Part shown: piece by piece, positions 8,266 through 17,028 of the stretch | Layout of the letters: the number at the start of each line of letters is the position of its first letter | Numbering within the stretch: the first letter of the stretch is position 1 | Assembly: GCA_900315175.1 (NCBI GenBank) | Contig: OMYA01000005.1 | Location: forward strand, 186,001 to 250,000 | DNA: 64,000 nucleotides | Direction: 5' to 3' | Origin: an uncultured Bacteroidales bacterium | GTDB taxonomy: Bacteria; Bacteroidota; Bacteroidia; Bacteroidales; F082 | Made by a program: the position numbers and the translations under genes | The notes under the pieces: model-generated | What the model was told of the DNA's origin: nothing | Seen by the model: only the letters and a program-made list of their open reading frames with translations | The model's database searches: none

Positions 8266-9069
8266 ATGAAAAAATACATTTTAATAGGATTGTTAATCAT
8301 ATTCGCGGCATTCACAAATACTGCGAAAGCCCAGATTTTCTTGGGTGAAGCCTTCGTTGGCCTTAACATATGCCAAGTCGACGGAGACCAAATCATGGGA
8401 TACTTCAAAGAAGGCATCAACGCCGGCGTGGGTGTCATCGCCCCTGTCTGGAAAAAGAACAAATTCAGCCTTGATCTGTCGCTGGAAGTCCTTTACAACC
8501 AAAAAGGCGCAAAACAAGGCCGCAAATATTACGACCATAAAATCGACCCGGTCACAGGCATAGAAATCACTGGTGAATATGACTTGTCATTGAGTTACGG
8601 CGAGGTGCCTTTCATGGTTTATTTCACCGACAAAAATGTCGTCTCAGCCGGTGTCGGTGTCTCATACGCCCGTCTGATGGGACTTAAGGAATATGAACAT
8701 GGAGTAAGGACTTCTGTCACTGCAACAAGCGGCGAATTCGACCAAAACGAGTTCAACATCCTCGCTGACGTTAAGATTCGCGTTTATAAGAGATGGAAAG
8801 CCGGATTCAGATATTCTTATTCATTAAACCCGATAAGAACCCGCGAATACCATGATATAACAGGTGAATCGCTTGGCACTTTCAAGCAGTATAACAACCT
8901 TTTCACTTTCCGTGTGACGTATGTTTTCAACGAAAAGGAAGAGAATCTGCAGCGCGAGGAATACTATTATACCGGCGACAATCCTAAATTCCACAATAAA
9001 AAAGTCGAGCGCCAGCTCAAGAAACAAAAACGCAAACAAGAACGGGAAGCAAAGAAAAACAACAAATAA
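8266..9069 (+). CDS. Outer-membrane beta-barrel protein (PorT-like)
   Basis: A 267-residue exported protein. The signal peptide ends at AKAQ (about residue 23). The mature part is made of alternating hydrophobic/polar strands with aromatic ends (for example KAGFRYSYSLNP and LFTFRVTYVF), as expected for a small 8-stranded barrel of the PorT/outer-membrane-beta-barrel type. After the last strand there is a strongly basic tail (about 40 residues, many KK/RK/KQ), presumably periplasmic. A strong hairpin terminator follows directly. Substrate or function is not evident. Confidence 0.8.
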   Translation: MKKYILIGLLIIFAAFTNTAKAQIFLGEAFVGLNICQVDGDQIMGYFKEGINAGVGVIAPVWKKNKFSLDLSLEVLYNQKGAKQGRKYYDHKIDPVTGIEITGEYDLSLSYGEVPFMVYFTDKNVVSAGVGVSYARLMGLKEYEHGVRTSVTATSGEFDQNEFNILADVKIRVYKRWKAGFRYSYSLNPIRTREYHDITGESLGTFKQYNNLFTFRVTYVFNEKEENLQREEYYYTGDNPKFHNKKVERQLKKQKRKQEREAKKNNK

Positions 9070-9071
9070 AA

Positions 9072-9113
9072 AAAAGTTGGGGGTTTGAAGTTCACTTCAA
9101 ACCCCCAACTTTT
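9072..9113. terminator. Bidirectional hairpin terminator
   Basis: A perfect inverted repeat with 19-base arms (9072-9090 and 9095-9113) and a 4-base loop, with a GC-rich centre (GTTGGGGGTTTGAAG) and A/T runs at both ends. It sits between the convergent barrel gene and the DPP III fusion gene and can serve both. Confidence 0.9.
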
Positions 9114-9125
9114 ATCTACTATCTT

Positions 9126-9164
9126 TTAACTCTTAACTCTCAACTCTTAACTCTCAACTCTTAA
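9126..9164. repeat. Short tandem repeat, AACTCTTAACTCTC-type
   Basis: Alternating 7-base words AACTCTT and AACTCTC, about five copies, immediately before the stop codon of the gene on the minus strand. Confidence 0.7.
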
Positions 9165-11762
9165 CTATTCAATGGTCGTCACCACTTTTCTCAGTTCCTT
9201 CATCGTCTCATCGTGGCCTTTTTTGTCGACGTAGCCGAGGCCGGGAACCAGAAGTTCGATGTTATGGCCGGCATTCAAGAACTCCATCAAGGTGTTTTTG
9301 ACGCAATATTCTGTTGCGATACCGCTGATGACCAGGTCTTTACCGACACATTCCGAAAGCATTCTTCCGTCAGGACCTACTGACTCGAAGCCTGAATACT
9401 GCTCCTCGTCCACTTTCTGACCTTTGCGGAAGATGTTTCTATCCGGGTCAGGACGGTTTGCCGGGTTGATGACGTCGGTGTAGAAGGCCTCGTGGATGGC
9501 GCCGCCACGTGTTCCCTGCACGCAGTGAACAGGCCAGATGCCACCATAATCAGCAAACGAACTGTGATTTGCCGGATGGTAGTCGGTGATATAGATGACT
9601 TTCTCATCAGGATGTGCGTTGATGTATTTTACGACCTCATGCACAGCGTTTTCTGCGTTTCCGCATGCCAAAGTGCCATCTATGAAGTCATAAAGCATAT
9701 CGACGACGAGATGCTCCGGAGCGTCGTGGTTTTCCTCAACGAAGCTGTAATTCTTGCCGTAATCGAGATGCTGTTTCAAGAAGTCGCAAGGATAGTTGAC
9801 TTGATAATCAACAACTTTACCGTCTTTCATAACAGGGACGATGTCCGGGTTGATGAATCCGCCGTAAGGCTTGAGTCCGAGTGCGTTGTAACGTTCTTTC
9901 ACTTCTTTGTGAAGTTCAGGATCGATGTTCACAGCATAAGTCTCGATGAGACGTTTGCCTTCTTCATAGTCGCCTTCAGACTTAACGCGTTGAATTTCAG
10001 CGAGCAAGTCGCCAAACAAGCCGCGAAGTTTCTCATAGTCGTTGATGACGAAATATGTCTTGCCGTCGCGCACTTTCTTCTCGATAACGTTGTCTTTCAA
10101 GCCTTTCTCATAGCACCACCAGCTGATGAGGGCGCGGTCCTGCATGTGGGCCTCAGTGATGGTCTTGCCGAGTTCGATACGGGCGAGCTGGCTCATAAGG
10201 CCATTACGGATAAAGTCGGCGTATTGTGCTTTGTAGCATTCCATATTTGGAAGAATGCCAAGTTCAACCATCTTAGGGTCAGCGCAGTAATAAAGACCGA
10301 ACAAATCAGCGCGGGCTTCCTCAAGAGCCGAGCTATATTCTTTCAAAGCGCCAGGTTGTGTTGTAGGAAGCAACTGTCCTGAACCGTGACCGAGGCATTC
10401 GTGCAAGTCGGTGTGCAGAACGTCAGCCATGCTGCTGTATTTCTTGCAAAGGTCGATTTCTTCCTGCGAGTAAGCAAACTCAGCCAAAACGCTCTTTGGT
10501 GACTCATTGGCGGCCTTGTCGTAAGCATCCATCAAGTTGGTGATAGTCACCGACTTAGAACCATGTTCCTTGCGAATCCAGTCGGCATTAGGCAAATTGA
10601 TTCCGATTGGAGGTGCCGGGAAGCAGTCGCCAGCCAATGTGGTGACGATGATGCCCTTAGCGCTCACACCCTTGCATTCTTTCTTCTTGAAACGCGGGTC
10701 AACAGGTGAGTTGTCCTCAAACCACTGTGCATTTGAACTGATGATTTCCGAACGTTTTGTCTCTTCCATATCTTTGAAATCAACAATAGCTTCCCAAGTA
10801 GCCTTCATGCCCATCGGGTCATTATAGTCCTCGATGAAGCCGTTCACGAAGTCGATATTTGAGATTGAATCCTCAACCCAAGCGATGTTGTATTCGTCCC
10901 ATTTCTTGAGACAACCCGTTGTGTAATAATCAATTAACAGATTGGTATAGTTACGCTGGCTGTCATTTTCAGCGACTTCATTAGCTTTTTTGAGCCAATA
11001 AATGATTTGTTCGATTGCCTTTCCATAAAGACCGTCGACTTTGTAGACATCCTCATGAAGCTTACCGTTTTCCTTGACGAGTTTTGAATTCAAACCGTAA
11101 GAAATAGGCTGTGCGTCGTTTGGTTTGCGCTGTGCATCATAAAATGCCTCAACTTCACCTTTATTAATGTTGCCTTTGTAGAAATTGACACATGAGTTCT
11201 GAATGATATCCTCTTCCCCACTGCGACGCATCTTATACAGATCTTTGTCAAAAATAACAGGTGTGATGAATGTGATGAACCCATCAACAGTCTCGCCTTC
11301 TGCCAATGGCAGCTGTTTTGCATCAGATTGCTTCACGAGCTGCGCGAAATAATCCTGTGAAATCTCAGGGAACATCTTGTCTTCCGCATAATGATGATGG
11401 ATGCCGTTGCTGAAGAACACGCGTTTTGCGTAGACCACAAAGTTCTGATAATCAGCGCAGTTCTTATCGCCTTGATAAGAGTTAAGGATGGCCTCGAGTG
11501 TCTTACGGACGGTGAGGTTGTACTTGAAATTCTGGTCAGCGAGGATATCGCGGCCGCATTTTGCAGCTTCACCCAGATAATAAATGTACTCTTTCTGTTG
11601 CAGCGTCAGCTCGTCCCATCCCGGAATCTGATAACGCATCACTTTCAAGTCGGCGAATTCGTCAACCAAATACTTGAATTCCCCATTTTGAGCTTCCTTG
11701 TCGTTTGATGTACAAGCAGTTAGAAGCCCTGCAATACCTAAAATCATGATAATTCTTTTCAT
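9165..11762 (-). CDS. Lipoprotein: dipeptidyl peptidase III fused to nicotinamidase-like domain
   Basis: One uninterrupted 865-residue frame joins two enzymes. The N-terminus is a lipoprotein signal with lipobox LLTAC (Cys17), so the protein should be anchored outside the cytoplasm. Residues about 25-675 are peptidase family M49 (DPP III), which removes N-terminal dipeptides: zinc motif HECLGH at 454-459 and the third ligand in EEARAD (Glu482). Residues about 683-865 match PncA-type isochorismatase-fold amidases: Asp688 in VVDMLYDF, metal site ITDYHPANHSSF (Asp727, His729, His733), WPVHCVQGT, Lys780 in FRKGQ and nucleophile Cys820 in GIATEYCVKNT. Both catalytic sets look intact. Free DPP III ends near 675 and free PncA is about 200 residues, so both are full length. 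A nicotinamidase outside the cytoplasm is odd; another amide substrate is possible. Confidence 0.9.
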   Translation of the reverse strand: MKRIIMILGIAGLLTACTSNDKEAQNGEFKYLVDEFADLKVMRYQIPGWDELTLQQKEYIYYLGEAAKCGRDILADQNFKYNLTVRKTLEAILNSYQGDKNCADYQNFVVYAKRVFFSNGIHHHYAEDKMFPEISQDYFAQLVKQSDAKQLPLAEGETVDGFITFITPVIFDKDLYKMRRSGEEDIIQNSCVNFYKGNINKGEVEAFYDAQRKPNDAQPISYGLNSKLVKENGKLHEDVYKVDGLYGKAIEQIIYWLKKANEVAENDSQRNYTNLLIDYYTTGCLKKWDEYNIAWVEDSISNIDFVNGFIEDYNDPMGMKATWEAIVDFKDMEETKRSEIISSNAQWFEDNSPVDPRFKKKECKGVSAKGIIVTTLAGDCFPAPPIGINLPNADWIRKEHGSKSVTITNLMDAYDKAANESPKSVLAEFAYSQEEIDLCKKYSSMADVLHTDLHECLGHGSGQLLPTTQPGALKEYSSALEEARADLFGLYYCADPKMVELGILPNMECYKAQYADFIRNGLMSQLARIELGKTITEAHMQDRALISWWCYEKGLKDNVIEKKVRDGKTYFVINDYEKLRGLFGDLLAEIQRVKSEGDYEEGKRLIETYAVNIDPELHKEVKERYNALGLKPYGGFINPDIVPVMKDGKVVDYQVNYPCDFLKQHLDYGKNYSFVEENHDAPEHLVVDMLYDFIDGTLACGNAENAVHEVVKYINAHPDEKVIYITDYHPANHSSFADYGGIWPVHCVQGTRGGAIHEAFYTDVINPANRPDPDRNIFRKGQKVDEEQYSGFESVGPDGRMLSECVGKDLVISGIATEYCVKNTLMEFLNAGHNIELLVPGLGYVDKKGHDETMKELRKVVTTIE

Positions 11763-11799
11763 TATTTTTATTTTAATTAATAATTCCTAAAATATGGGT

Positions 11800-11808
11800 G
11801 CAAAATTA
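11800..11808 (-). promoter_or_regulatory. -7 box of the DPP III fusion gene
   Basis: Minus-strand TAATTTTGC, 38 bases before the ATG at 11762. No convincing -33 element at the expected distance. Confidence 0.5.
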
Positions 11809-11821
11809 TCGTTTTTTTTTA

Positions 11822-11830
11822 TACCTTTGC
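11822..11830 (+). promoter_or_regulatory. -7 box of the SPFH/smpB operon
   Basis: TACCTTTGC, 29 bases before the ATG at 11860, back to back with the -7 box of the DPP III fusion gene. Confidence 0.5.
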
Positions 11831-11859
11831 AGAAATTAACAAATTAAAAATTTTTGGAC

Positions 11860-12720
11860 ATGGAATATACGCAACAATCTGGCTATCAACAGAATAAGCC
11901 ATCAAACAACAAAAAATACGGACCATTTATACTAATTGGTATTGTCGTATTATTGCTCATCATTTTCTGGAGCCGTATCACTGTGACCATTCCTGCAGGT
12001 CATGGCGGAGTGCTTTACCGTTTGTTTGGAGGCGGCATTGACACGTCAAAGACTTACGAGGAAGGGTTCCATTTTATCGCGCCTTGGAACAGCATGACGC
12101 TTTATGAGACACGTCAGCAGGTGGCAGACGAGGAAATGAGCGCTCTTTCATCTAACGGATTGGAAATCAAGATAGAATTCTCAACCTGGTATCAGCCAAA
12201 ATGGGAAGAATTAGGGCAATTACATGCCACAATCGGCACGCAGTACCTTACAAGAGCCGTTTATCCAGCCATGCGTTCTGCGGCAAGAAGTGTGCTTGGA
12301 AGATACACTCCGGAGCAGATTTACTCAACAAAACGCGACGCCATCCAGGAGGAAATCTTCATCGAGACGAAAAACCTGCTCGAAGGCAAGCATATCCAGC
12401 TCAATCAGGTGCTCATCCGTTCAGTCACCCTGCCTCCTACCATCAAATCGGCTATTGAGAGCAAGCTGAAACAGGAACAAGAAGCTTTGGAATATGAATT
12501 CAAACTCGAGAAGGCATCGCAAGAGGCTGAGCGTCAACGTGTTGAAGCTGAAGGTAAGGCAAGAGCAAACAACATTGTCAGCGCCAGTATCAACGATAAG
12601 ATTTTGCGCGAAAAAGGCATTGAGGCGACACTGAAACTTGCTGAATCACCGAATTCGAAAATCGTCATCGTGGGCAACAGCAAAGACGGCATGCCGCTGA
12701 TTTTAGGAGACATCAAATAA
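11860..12720 (+). CDS. Prohibitin/SPFH-domain membrane protein
   Basis: A 286-residue protein with one N-terminal membrane span (about residues 22-38, [17 protein letters not shown]) followed by an SPFH/band-7 domain ([17 protein letters not shown] to about residue 190) and an Ala/Glu/Lys/Arg-rich coiled coil (about 205-250), the layout of prohibitins. Such proteins form large ring assemblies on membranes and often modulate membrane proteases. ATG at 11860 is preferred over an upstream TTG at 11854. Its stop overlaps the smpB start by one base (TAATG), so the two are translationally coupled. Confidence 0.88.
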   Translation: MEYTQQSGYQQNKPSNNKKYGPFILIGIVVLLLIIFWSRITVTIPAGHGGVLYRLFGGGIDTSKTYEEGFHFIAPWNSMTLYETRQQVADEEMSALSSNGLEIKIEFSTWYQPKWEELGQLHATIGTQYLTRAVYPAMRSAARSVLGRYTPEQIYSTKRDAIQEEIFIETKNLLEGKHIQLNQVLIRSVTLPPTIKSAIESKLKQEQEALEYEFKLEKASQEAERQRVEAEGKARANNIVSASINDKILREKGIEATLKLAESPNSKIVIVGNSKDGMPLILGDIK

Positions 12721-13178
12721 TGGCGAACAAAGTCAAACAGGTAAGAATAAGCATCAAAAACAAGCGGGCGTCGTTTGAGTATTTCCTCATCGACCGCTAC
12801 ACTGCCGGCATTGTCCTGACAGGCACTGAAATAAAGAGCATCCGCGAAGGCAAAGCCAGCATAGTGGAATCGTATTGCTCATTTATCGGCGACGAGTTGT
12901 GGGCAATCGGAATGCATATCGCAGAATACGCTTTCGGCACTTACAACAACCATGTGCCAAAACGCGACAGGAAACTCCTGCTCACCATGAAGGAACTGCG
13001 AAAACTCAAGGCAAAAAGCTCCGAGAAAGGCTTCACCATAATCCCCATCGAATTGTTTATCAATGAGAAAGGGCTGGCAAAACTCGAGATTGCATTGGCG
13101 AAAGGAAAGCATTTCTACGACAAGAGAGACAGTTTGAAAGAAAAGGATTCGAAAAAAGAAATATTAAACAGCTATTAG
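12720..13178 (+). CDS. smpB: SsrA-binding protein
   Basis: SmpB binds tmRNA and brings it to stalled ribosomes for trans-translation. The 152-residue protein matches in length and motifs: [27 protein letters not shown] start, [34 protein letters not shown], and the basic C-terminal [16 protein letters not shown] that enters the ribosomal A site. The tmRNA gene itself is not in the window. Coupled to the SPFH gene by a one-base overlap. Confidence 0.97.
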   Translation: MANKVKQVRISIKNKRASFEYFLIDRYTAGIVLTGTEIKSIREGKASIVESYCSFIGDELWAIGMHIAEYAFGTYNNHVPKRDRKLLLTMKELRKLKAKSSEKGFTIIPIELFINEKGLAKLEIALAKGKHFYDKRDSLKEKDSKKEILNSY

Positions 13179-13230
13179 CCATCAGCCATTAGCCATTAGC
13201 AGAAATCGAACTAATGGCTAACAGCTAATA
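13173..13230. repeat. Repeat with GCTAATGGCTAA units forming a hairpin
   Basis: Several copies of TTAGCCATTAG/CTAATGGCTAA. Arms 13189-13199 and 13211-13221 are perfect 11-base complements with an 11-base loop, so it may end smpB transcription. The same word recurs in direct orientation at 31411-31437. Confidence 0.65.
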
Positions 13231-13245
13231 CCTAAAAATAATAAA

Positions 13246-13749
13246 ATGAAAAAAATATTTTTAACATTAGCAATTATAGTATCATTTGGTTTCTGTAACG
13301 CGCAGAAAATCAATTGGATGACGTTTGAGGAGGCGGTTAAATTAAACGAGACAGCGCCTAAGAAAATATTCATTGACGTCTACACCGACTGGTGCGGATG
13401 GTGCAAACGCATGGATCAGACAACTTTCACCGACAAAGAAGTGGTCGACTATATGAACGAGAACTATTATGCCGTGAAACTCGACGCGGAGATGGGCGAC
13501 ACCATAGTTTTCGGTGGCTACACCTACATCAATGAAGGTGGCACGAACGGGAGAAAAGGCACTCACCAACTTGCGGCAGCATTGTTGCAAGGCCGACTCT
13601 CTTATCCTTCATACGTCTTCATGAACGAGAAAAACCAGCTCCTGACCGTGGCTCCTGGCTACATGGAAGCGAAAGACTTTCTCCCTGTTCTGCAGTATAT
13701 CGGTACCGATGCTTACTTAAATCAAACCTTCAATGATTACATTAAGTAA
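13246..13749 (+). CDS. Periplasmic thioredoxin-like protein
   Basis: A 167-residue exported protein with a signal peptide ending CNAQ (residue 20) and a thioredoxin-fold domain with redox pair Cys50-Gly-Trp-Cys53 in VYTDWCGWCKRMD, a pattern seen in thioredoxin_7/DUF255-like proteins. Ala-less but otherwise conserved strands follow, including the cis-Pro loop LSYPSYVFMNEK. It probably handles disulfide exchange or reduction in the periplasm. The next gene, a lipoprotein, begins 2 bases after its stop. Confidence 0.85.
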   Translation: MKKIFLTLAIIVSFGFCNAQKINWMTFEEAVKLNETAPKKIFIDVYTDWCGWCKRMDQTTFTDKEVVDYMNENYYAVKLDAEMGDTIVFGGYTYINEGGTNGRKGTHQLAAALLQGRLSYPSYVFMNEKNQLLTVAPGYMEAKDFLPVLQYIGTDAYLNQTFNDYIK

Positions 13750-13751
13750 CA

Positions 13752-15230
13752 ATGCGTAAATATCTAACAATCATATTGTTATCACTTATTGTTTTTACGG
13801 TATCTTGCCGCAAAAAACAGGTCTTTTCCGACAGTCCCTCAAAGAACATACGGCTCTCGACAGACACCATCGCCTTCGACACGGTATTCACGGCAATAGG
13901 CTCATCAACACAGATTCTTATGGTCTACAACGACAATTCCGAGAGCCTTAAAATCAGTTCCATCAGACTTGAAGGCGGCAGTTCCTCACCATATAGCATC
14001 AACGTCGACGGACAGTCTGGAACGACATTCAGCGACAAGGAGATTTACGCCAAAGACAGTCTCTACGTGTTCATCAAGGTCACGATAAACCCAAATGACG
14101 AAGACAACCCTTATTTCGTCCAGGATCGCCTTATTTTCACCACAAACGGCAACGTAAGCGCCGTGAACCTGACCGCTTACGGCCAAAATGCGCATTATAT
14201 CATCGGCAGAAATGGCATTTTCCCCGACCAGAACGGGCATTACAGCAATTATTACGTTGCTATCACCGACTCGGTAAACACCGACGTCCACTGGACGGCG
14301 GAAAAACCGTATGTCATTTATAATGTGGCACTTATCGATTCTGACGGCACTCTCACGATAGAGCCGGGAACACATGTCTACTTCCATGGCGGCTCCGGAT
14401 TATGGGCTTGGAGCGAAGGCCAATTGATTGTCAACGGAACCGCCGAGAATCCTGTCGTGTTTCAAGGAGACAGACTCGAACATTACTATGACAACCAGCC
14501 GGGACAATGGGACAGAATCTGGCTCATGGAGGCGCGCGAAGGCCACGGACACAGAATCAGTCACGCCATCATCAGAAACGGCTTTATAGGCCTGCAAATC
14601 CAGCGAATGTTCAAAAACAACATGGAGCCGATTCACATCTCCAACACCATCATCGAAAACCATACCGGAATGGGACTTTATTCCAACTGCTACACAATAA
14701 ACATGTCGAATTCGCTTATCAATAACTGCGGAAACTACTGCGTGGCACTCACCGGAGGCGGCGATTACCTGTTCCAGCACAATACCATAGCCAACTATTG
14801 GACAAACTCAGTAAGAAAGGCTGAGGCATTGTTTTTCAACAACTTATACACCGACCCGACTGATGGCAACACCTACGCCATCCCGTTTGAATGCAGCATC
14901 ATCAACAGCATCGTGTACGGCAACCGAAGCAATGAGTTTAAAACCGACTTCTACCCTGTCAGCGACACGTTGTATAAGTTCAAAAGCAGCCTGATTTGCA
15001 CGGAGAGACCGCAGTTACAGCAGTTGTACGAGTCATGCGTATTCAATAAAGACCCGAAATTCAAGAATACAGCGGCATTCGACTTCCACCTCGACACATT
15101 GTCAAGTGCCATGGGAATCGCCAATCCTTGCTATTCAATCGGTGATTTGAGATTCGATTTGGACGGCGTTGACAGAGGCGAAAGACCAGACGCAGGAGCA
15201 TATCAATACGTTGCAGATCCTGAACGATAA
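13752..15230 (+). CDS. Lipoprotein with right-handed beta-helix repeats
   Basis: A 492-residue lipoprotein with lipobox TVSC (Cys19). After an Ig-like N-terminal part (about 25-150), residues about 180-480 contain repeated short beta strands with Asn/Gly turns and the words ISHAIIRNG, ISNTIIENHTG, MSNSLINNCG, typical of parallel beta-helix proteins of the polymorphic/pectate-lyase-like fold. A closing motif DLDGVDRGERPDAGAYQY is common at the C-terminus of such Bacteroidota proteins. No catalytic residues can be named, so a binding or structural surface role is as likely as an enzymatic one. It is in an operon with the thioredoxin-like gene. Confidence 0.82.
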   Translation: MRKYLTIILLSLIVFTVSCRKKQVFSDSPSKNIRLSTDTIAFDTVFTAIGSSTQILMVYNDNSESLKISSIRLEGGSSSPYSINVDGQSGTTFSDKEIYAKDSLYVFIKVTINPNDEDNPYFVQDRLIFTTNGNVSAVNLTAYGQNAHYIIGRNGIFPDQNGHYSNYYVAITDSVNTDVHWTAEKPYVIYNVALIDSDGTLTIEPGTHVYFHGGSGLWAWSEGQLIVNGTAENPVVFQGDRLEHYYDNQPGQWDRIWLMEAREGHGHRISHAIIRNGFIGLQIQRMFKNNMEPIHISNTIIENHTGMGLYSNCYTINMSNSLINNCGNYCVALTGGGDYLFQHNTIANYWTNSVRKAEALFFNNLYTDPTDGNTYAIPFECSIINSIVYGNRSNEFKTDFYPVSDTLYKFKSSLICTERPQLQQLYESCVFNKDPKFKNTAAFDFHLDTLSSAMGIANPCYSIGDLRFDLDGVDRGERPDAGAYQYVADPER

Positions 15231-15252
15231 CGCTTCAGGAAACGTGTCTACT
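15228..15252. repeat. Degenerate copy of the GAGACGTTTC palindromic repeat
   Basis: The stop region and spacer read like a decayed version of GAGACGTTTC-NN-GAAACGTCTCTAC, the perfect copy of which is at 41075-41099. It lies between the convergent stops of the beta-helix lipoprotein and the M23 peptidase. Confidence 0.5.
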
Positions 15253-16957
15253 TTGGATTTTCACGAATAATATTATAAATCTTTCGTGTCTCGTTGCCAA
15301 CTCCATCAGTAACAACGACTTCCATTTTGTTATTGCCAAAAATCATGTATTCGTCAACATCATAGAACAAAAGGTCGTTTTTCGGATCATAGGCACCGAC
15401 GACCCACTTGTCGTTGAGGTAAATATCATACTTGCTTATTCCGGATTCATTATCATAAACGTTAATTTTCAATCGTTTAGTTTTGATAATTTTGGTATTG
15501 TCATCAAAATTATTTGGATAGATTTTAGGAGCTGTCTCATCCAAAGCAAGCGCATAAGTACCCATTTTTTTGACGTTTGCTGTCACCTTTCCGTCAACCA
15601 ACTTTCCTCCGACAGCTTCAAACTCTCCTTTATCCGAAACGCAAACCATGTACAACTTGTCGGAATTGGCATATTGCTCAGCCGGGCGAATCTTGATTTC
15701 AATATTTTTTTGAACTGGAATATCCTGAGTACCAAGTACATAGGCATAATCAGAAGCTACATTCTCTATCGTGTCAAGTTGACGTGCCAACACATATTCG
15801 TATTTGTAAAAAGCTTTTTTTGGAATTTTTGCGGTAAAGCCATCGAGATTAACCTCAACTTCCGACTTGCCGTCAACGCGATAATAAGCTCTACCATATT
15901 GATTATCAGAGTATTCTTCTAAAGATTTGTCGCCAACCAAAGTGAATTTCGCAGTAGAAGTATTGCCAAAAAAGTCTTTAACCACATATTTCATATGCAC
16001 TTCATCGCCTTCTTTCAAGGTAACACATCCACTCGTTTCCCCATACAAATCAAGGATATTGTACTCATCGACTTCAGACCTGACAAAACGGACTTTGTCC
16101 TTACAGTACCTTTTATAGTCAATCAGACTGTTGATGTAACGGGTCTCATCGTATGAATATTTATCAAATAATATGCTGAATATCAATCGGTTATCAGCGA
16201 AAAGTTCTATTGAATAGACTCCATTTTTATTGTATTGCTCATCTGATTGGTCGTAAGTGGAAATACCAAAGTAAATTGTTCCGTTGGCTTTAATATTTTG
16301 TTCTACAACATACTTACCTGACTTGCCGTCAACGCCGAAATAAACCGCATCTTGAAATTCCCCTACAGAAGATAACCATTTGGGATACAAGGCGATACCA
16401 TATATAACAGGTTTGACATTGTCTATAGTTTCAAGTCCGAAGAACAACGGATTTACTGGGCATTGGTTGGCGTCGCGAATCTCGAAGTGAAGATGTGGTC
16501 CGCCAGAGCCGCCGGAATTACCGCTTAAACCCAAATAATTGCCTTTCGACACACGTATCTCGTCCTTTTCAAGGAAAATATTCTGTGCAAACGACATGCT
16601 TAGCATCTGCTTTTTCTTCACATACAATCCAATCTCGAAGTTAAACTTATCGAGATGAGCGTAAACCGACGTATATCCGTCATCATGTGTGACATAAACG
16701 ACATTGCCATAACCCCAAGGCGACACGCCGATGCGACTGACATAGCCATCAGCTACCGCATATACCTTCTCGCCTATCTTACCACCCGTCTTGATATCCA
16801 AACCGGCATGAAAAGCGTTATTGCGCAACTCTCCAAACGTGGCAGAAAGGTTTATCGGAATCAGCATCGGACTAGGATATACGGGATAATCCGTTTTGTT
16901 CTGAGCACATAAAATATTGAAAATCAATAGGAAACAAATCAAAAATTTACATCTCAT
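15248..16957 (-). CDS. Secreted M23-family metallopeptidase
   Basis: A 569-residue exported protein. The signal peptide ends ILCAQ (about residue 18). Residues 45-165 carry the LytM/M23 peptidase core: His50 and Asp54 in HAGLDIK, His101 in VYAHLDK, and His155/His157 in HLHFEIR, all zinc or catalytic positions. The remaining 400 residues look like Ig-like/beta-sandwich domains (VTDGVGNE near the end). Likely role: trimming peptidoglycan peptides. The start is ATG 16957; TTG codons upstream are less likely. Its 3' end is convergent with the beta-helix lipoprotein, 17 bases apart. Confidence 0.9.
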   Translation of the reverse strand: MRCKFLICFLLIFNILCAQNKTDYPVYPSPMLIPINLSATFGELRNNAFHAGLDIKTGGKIGEKVYAVADGYVSRIGVSPWGYGNVVYVTHDDGYTSVYAHLDKFNFEIGLYVKKKQMLSMSFAQNIFLEKDEIRVSKGNYLGLSGNSGGSGGPHLHFEIRDANQCPVNPLFFGLETIDNVKPVIYGIALYPKWLSSVGEFQDAVYFGVDGKSGKYVVEQNIKANGTIYFGISTYDQSDEQYNKNGVYSIELFADNRLIFSILFDKYSYDETRYINSLIDYKRYCKDKVRFVRSEVDEYNILDLYGETSGCVTLKEGDEVHMKYVVKDFFGNTSTAKFTLVGDKSLEEYSDNQYGRAYYRVDGKSEVEVNLDGFTAKIPKKAFYKYEYVLARQLDTIENVASDYAYVLGTQDIPVQKNIEIKIRPAEQYANSDKLYMVCVSDKGEFEAVGGKLVDGKVTANVKKMGTYALALDETAPKIYPNNFDDNTKIIKTKRLKINVYDNESGISKYDIYLNDKWVVGAYDPKNDLLFYDVDEYMIFGNNKMEVVVTDGVGNETRKIYNIIRENPK

Positions 16958-16976
16958 TATCAACAAATTTATTTCA

Positions 16977-16984
16977 CAAAGATA
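16977..16984 (-). promoter_or_regulatory. -7 box of the M23 peptidase gene
   Basis: Minus-strand TATCTTTG, 19 bases upstream of the ATG at 16957. Confidence 0.5.
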
Positions 16985-17006
16985 TAGATTTTTGATATTA
17001 ATTTAT

Positions 17007-17015
17007 TACTTTTGC
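17007..17015 (+). promoter_or_regulatory. -7 box of the LTA-synthase-like/lipid kinase operon
   Basis: TACTTTTGC, 13 bases before the ATG at 17029, divergent from the M23 promoter. Confidence 0.55.
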
Positions 17016-17028
17016 AAAAAATAATTTT

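Noticed and set aside
9492..10382. 296-codon open frame on the plus strand
   Set aside because: Antisense to the DPP III domain; residues reflect the complement of conserved codons and there is no promoter.
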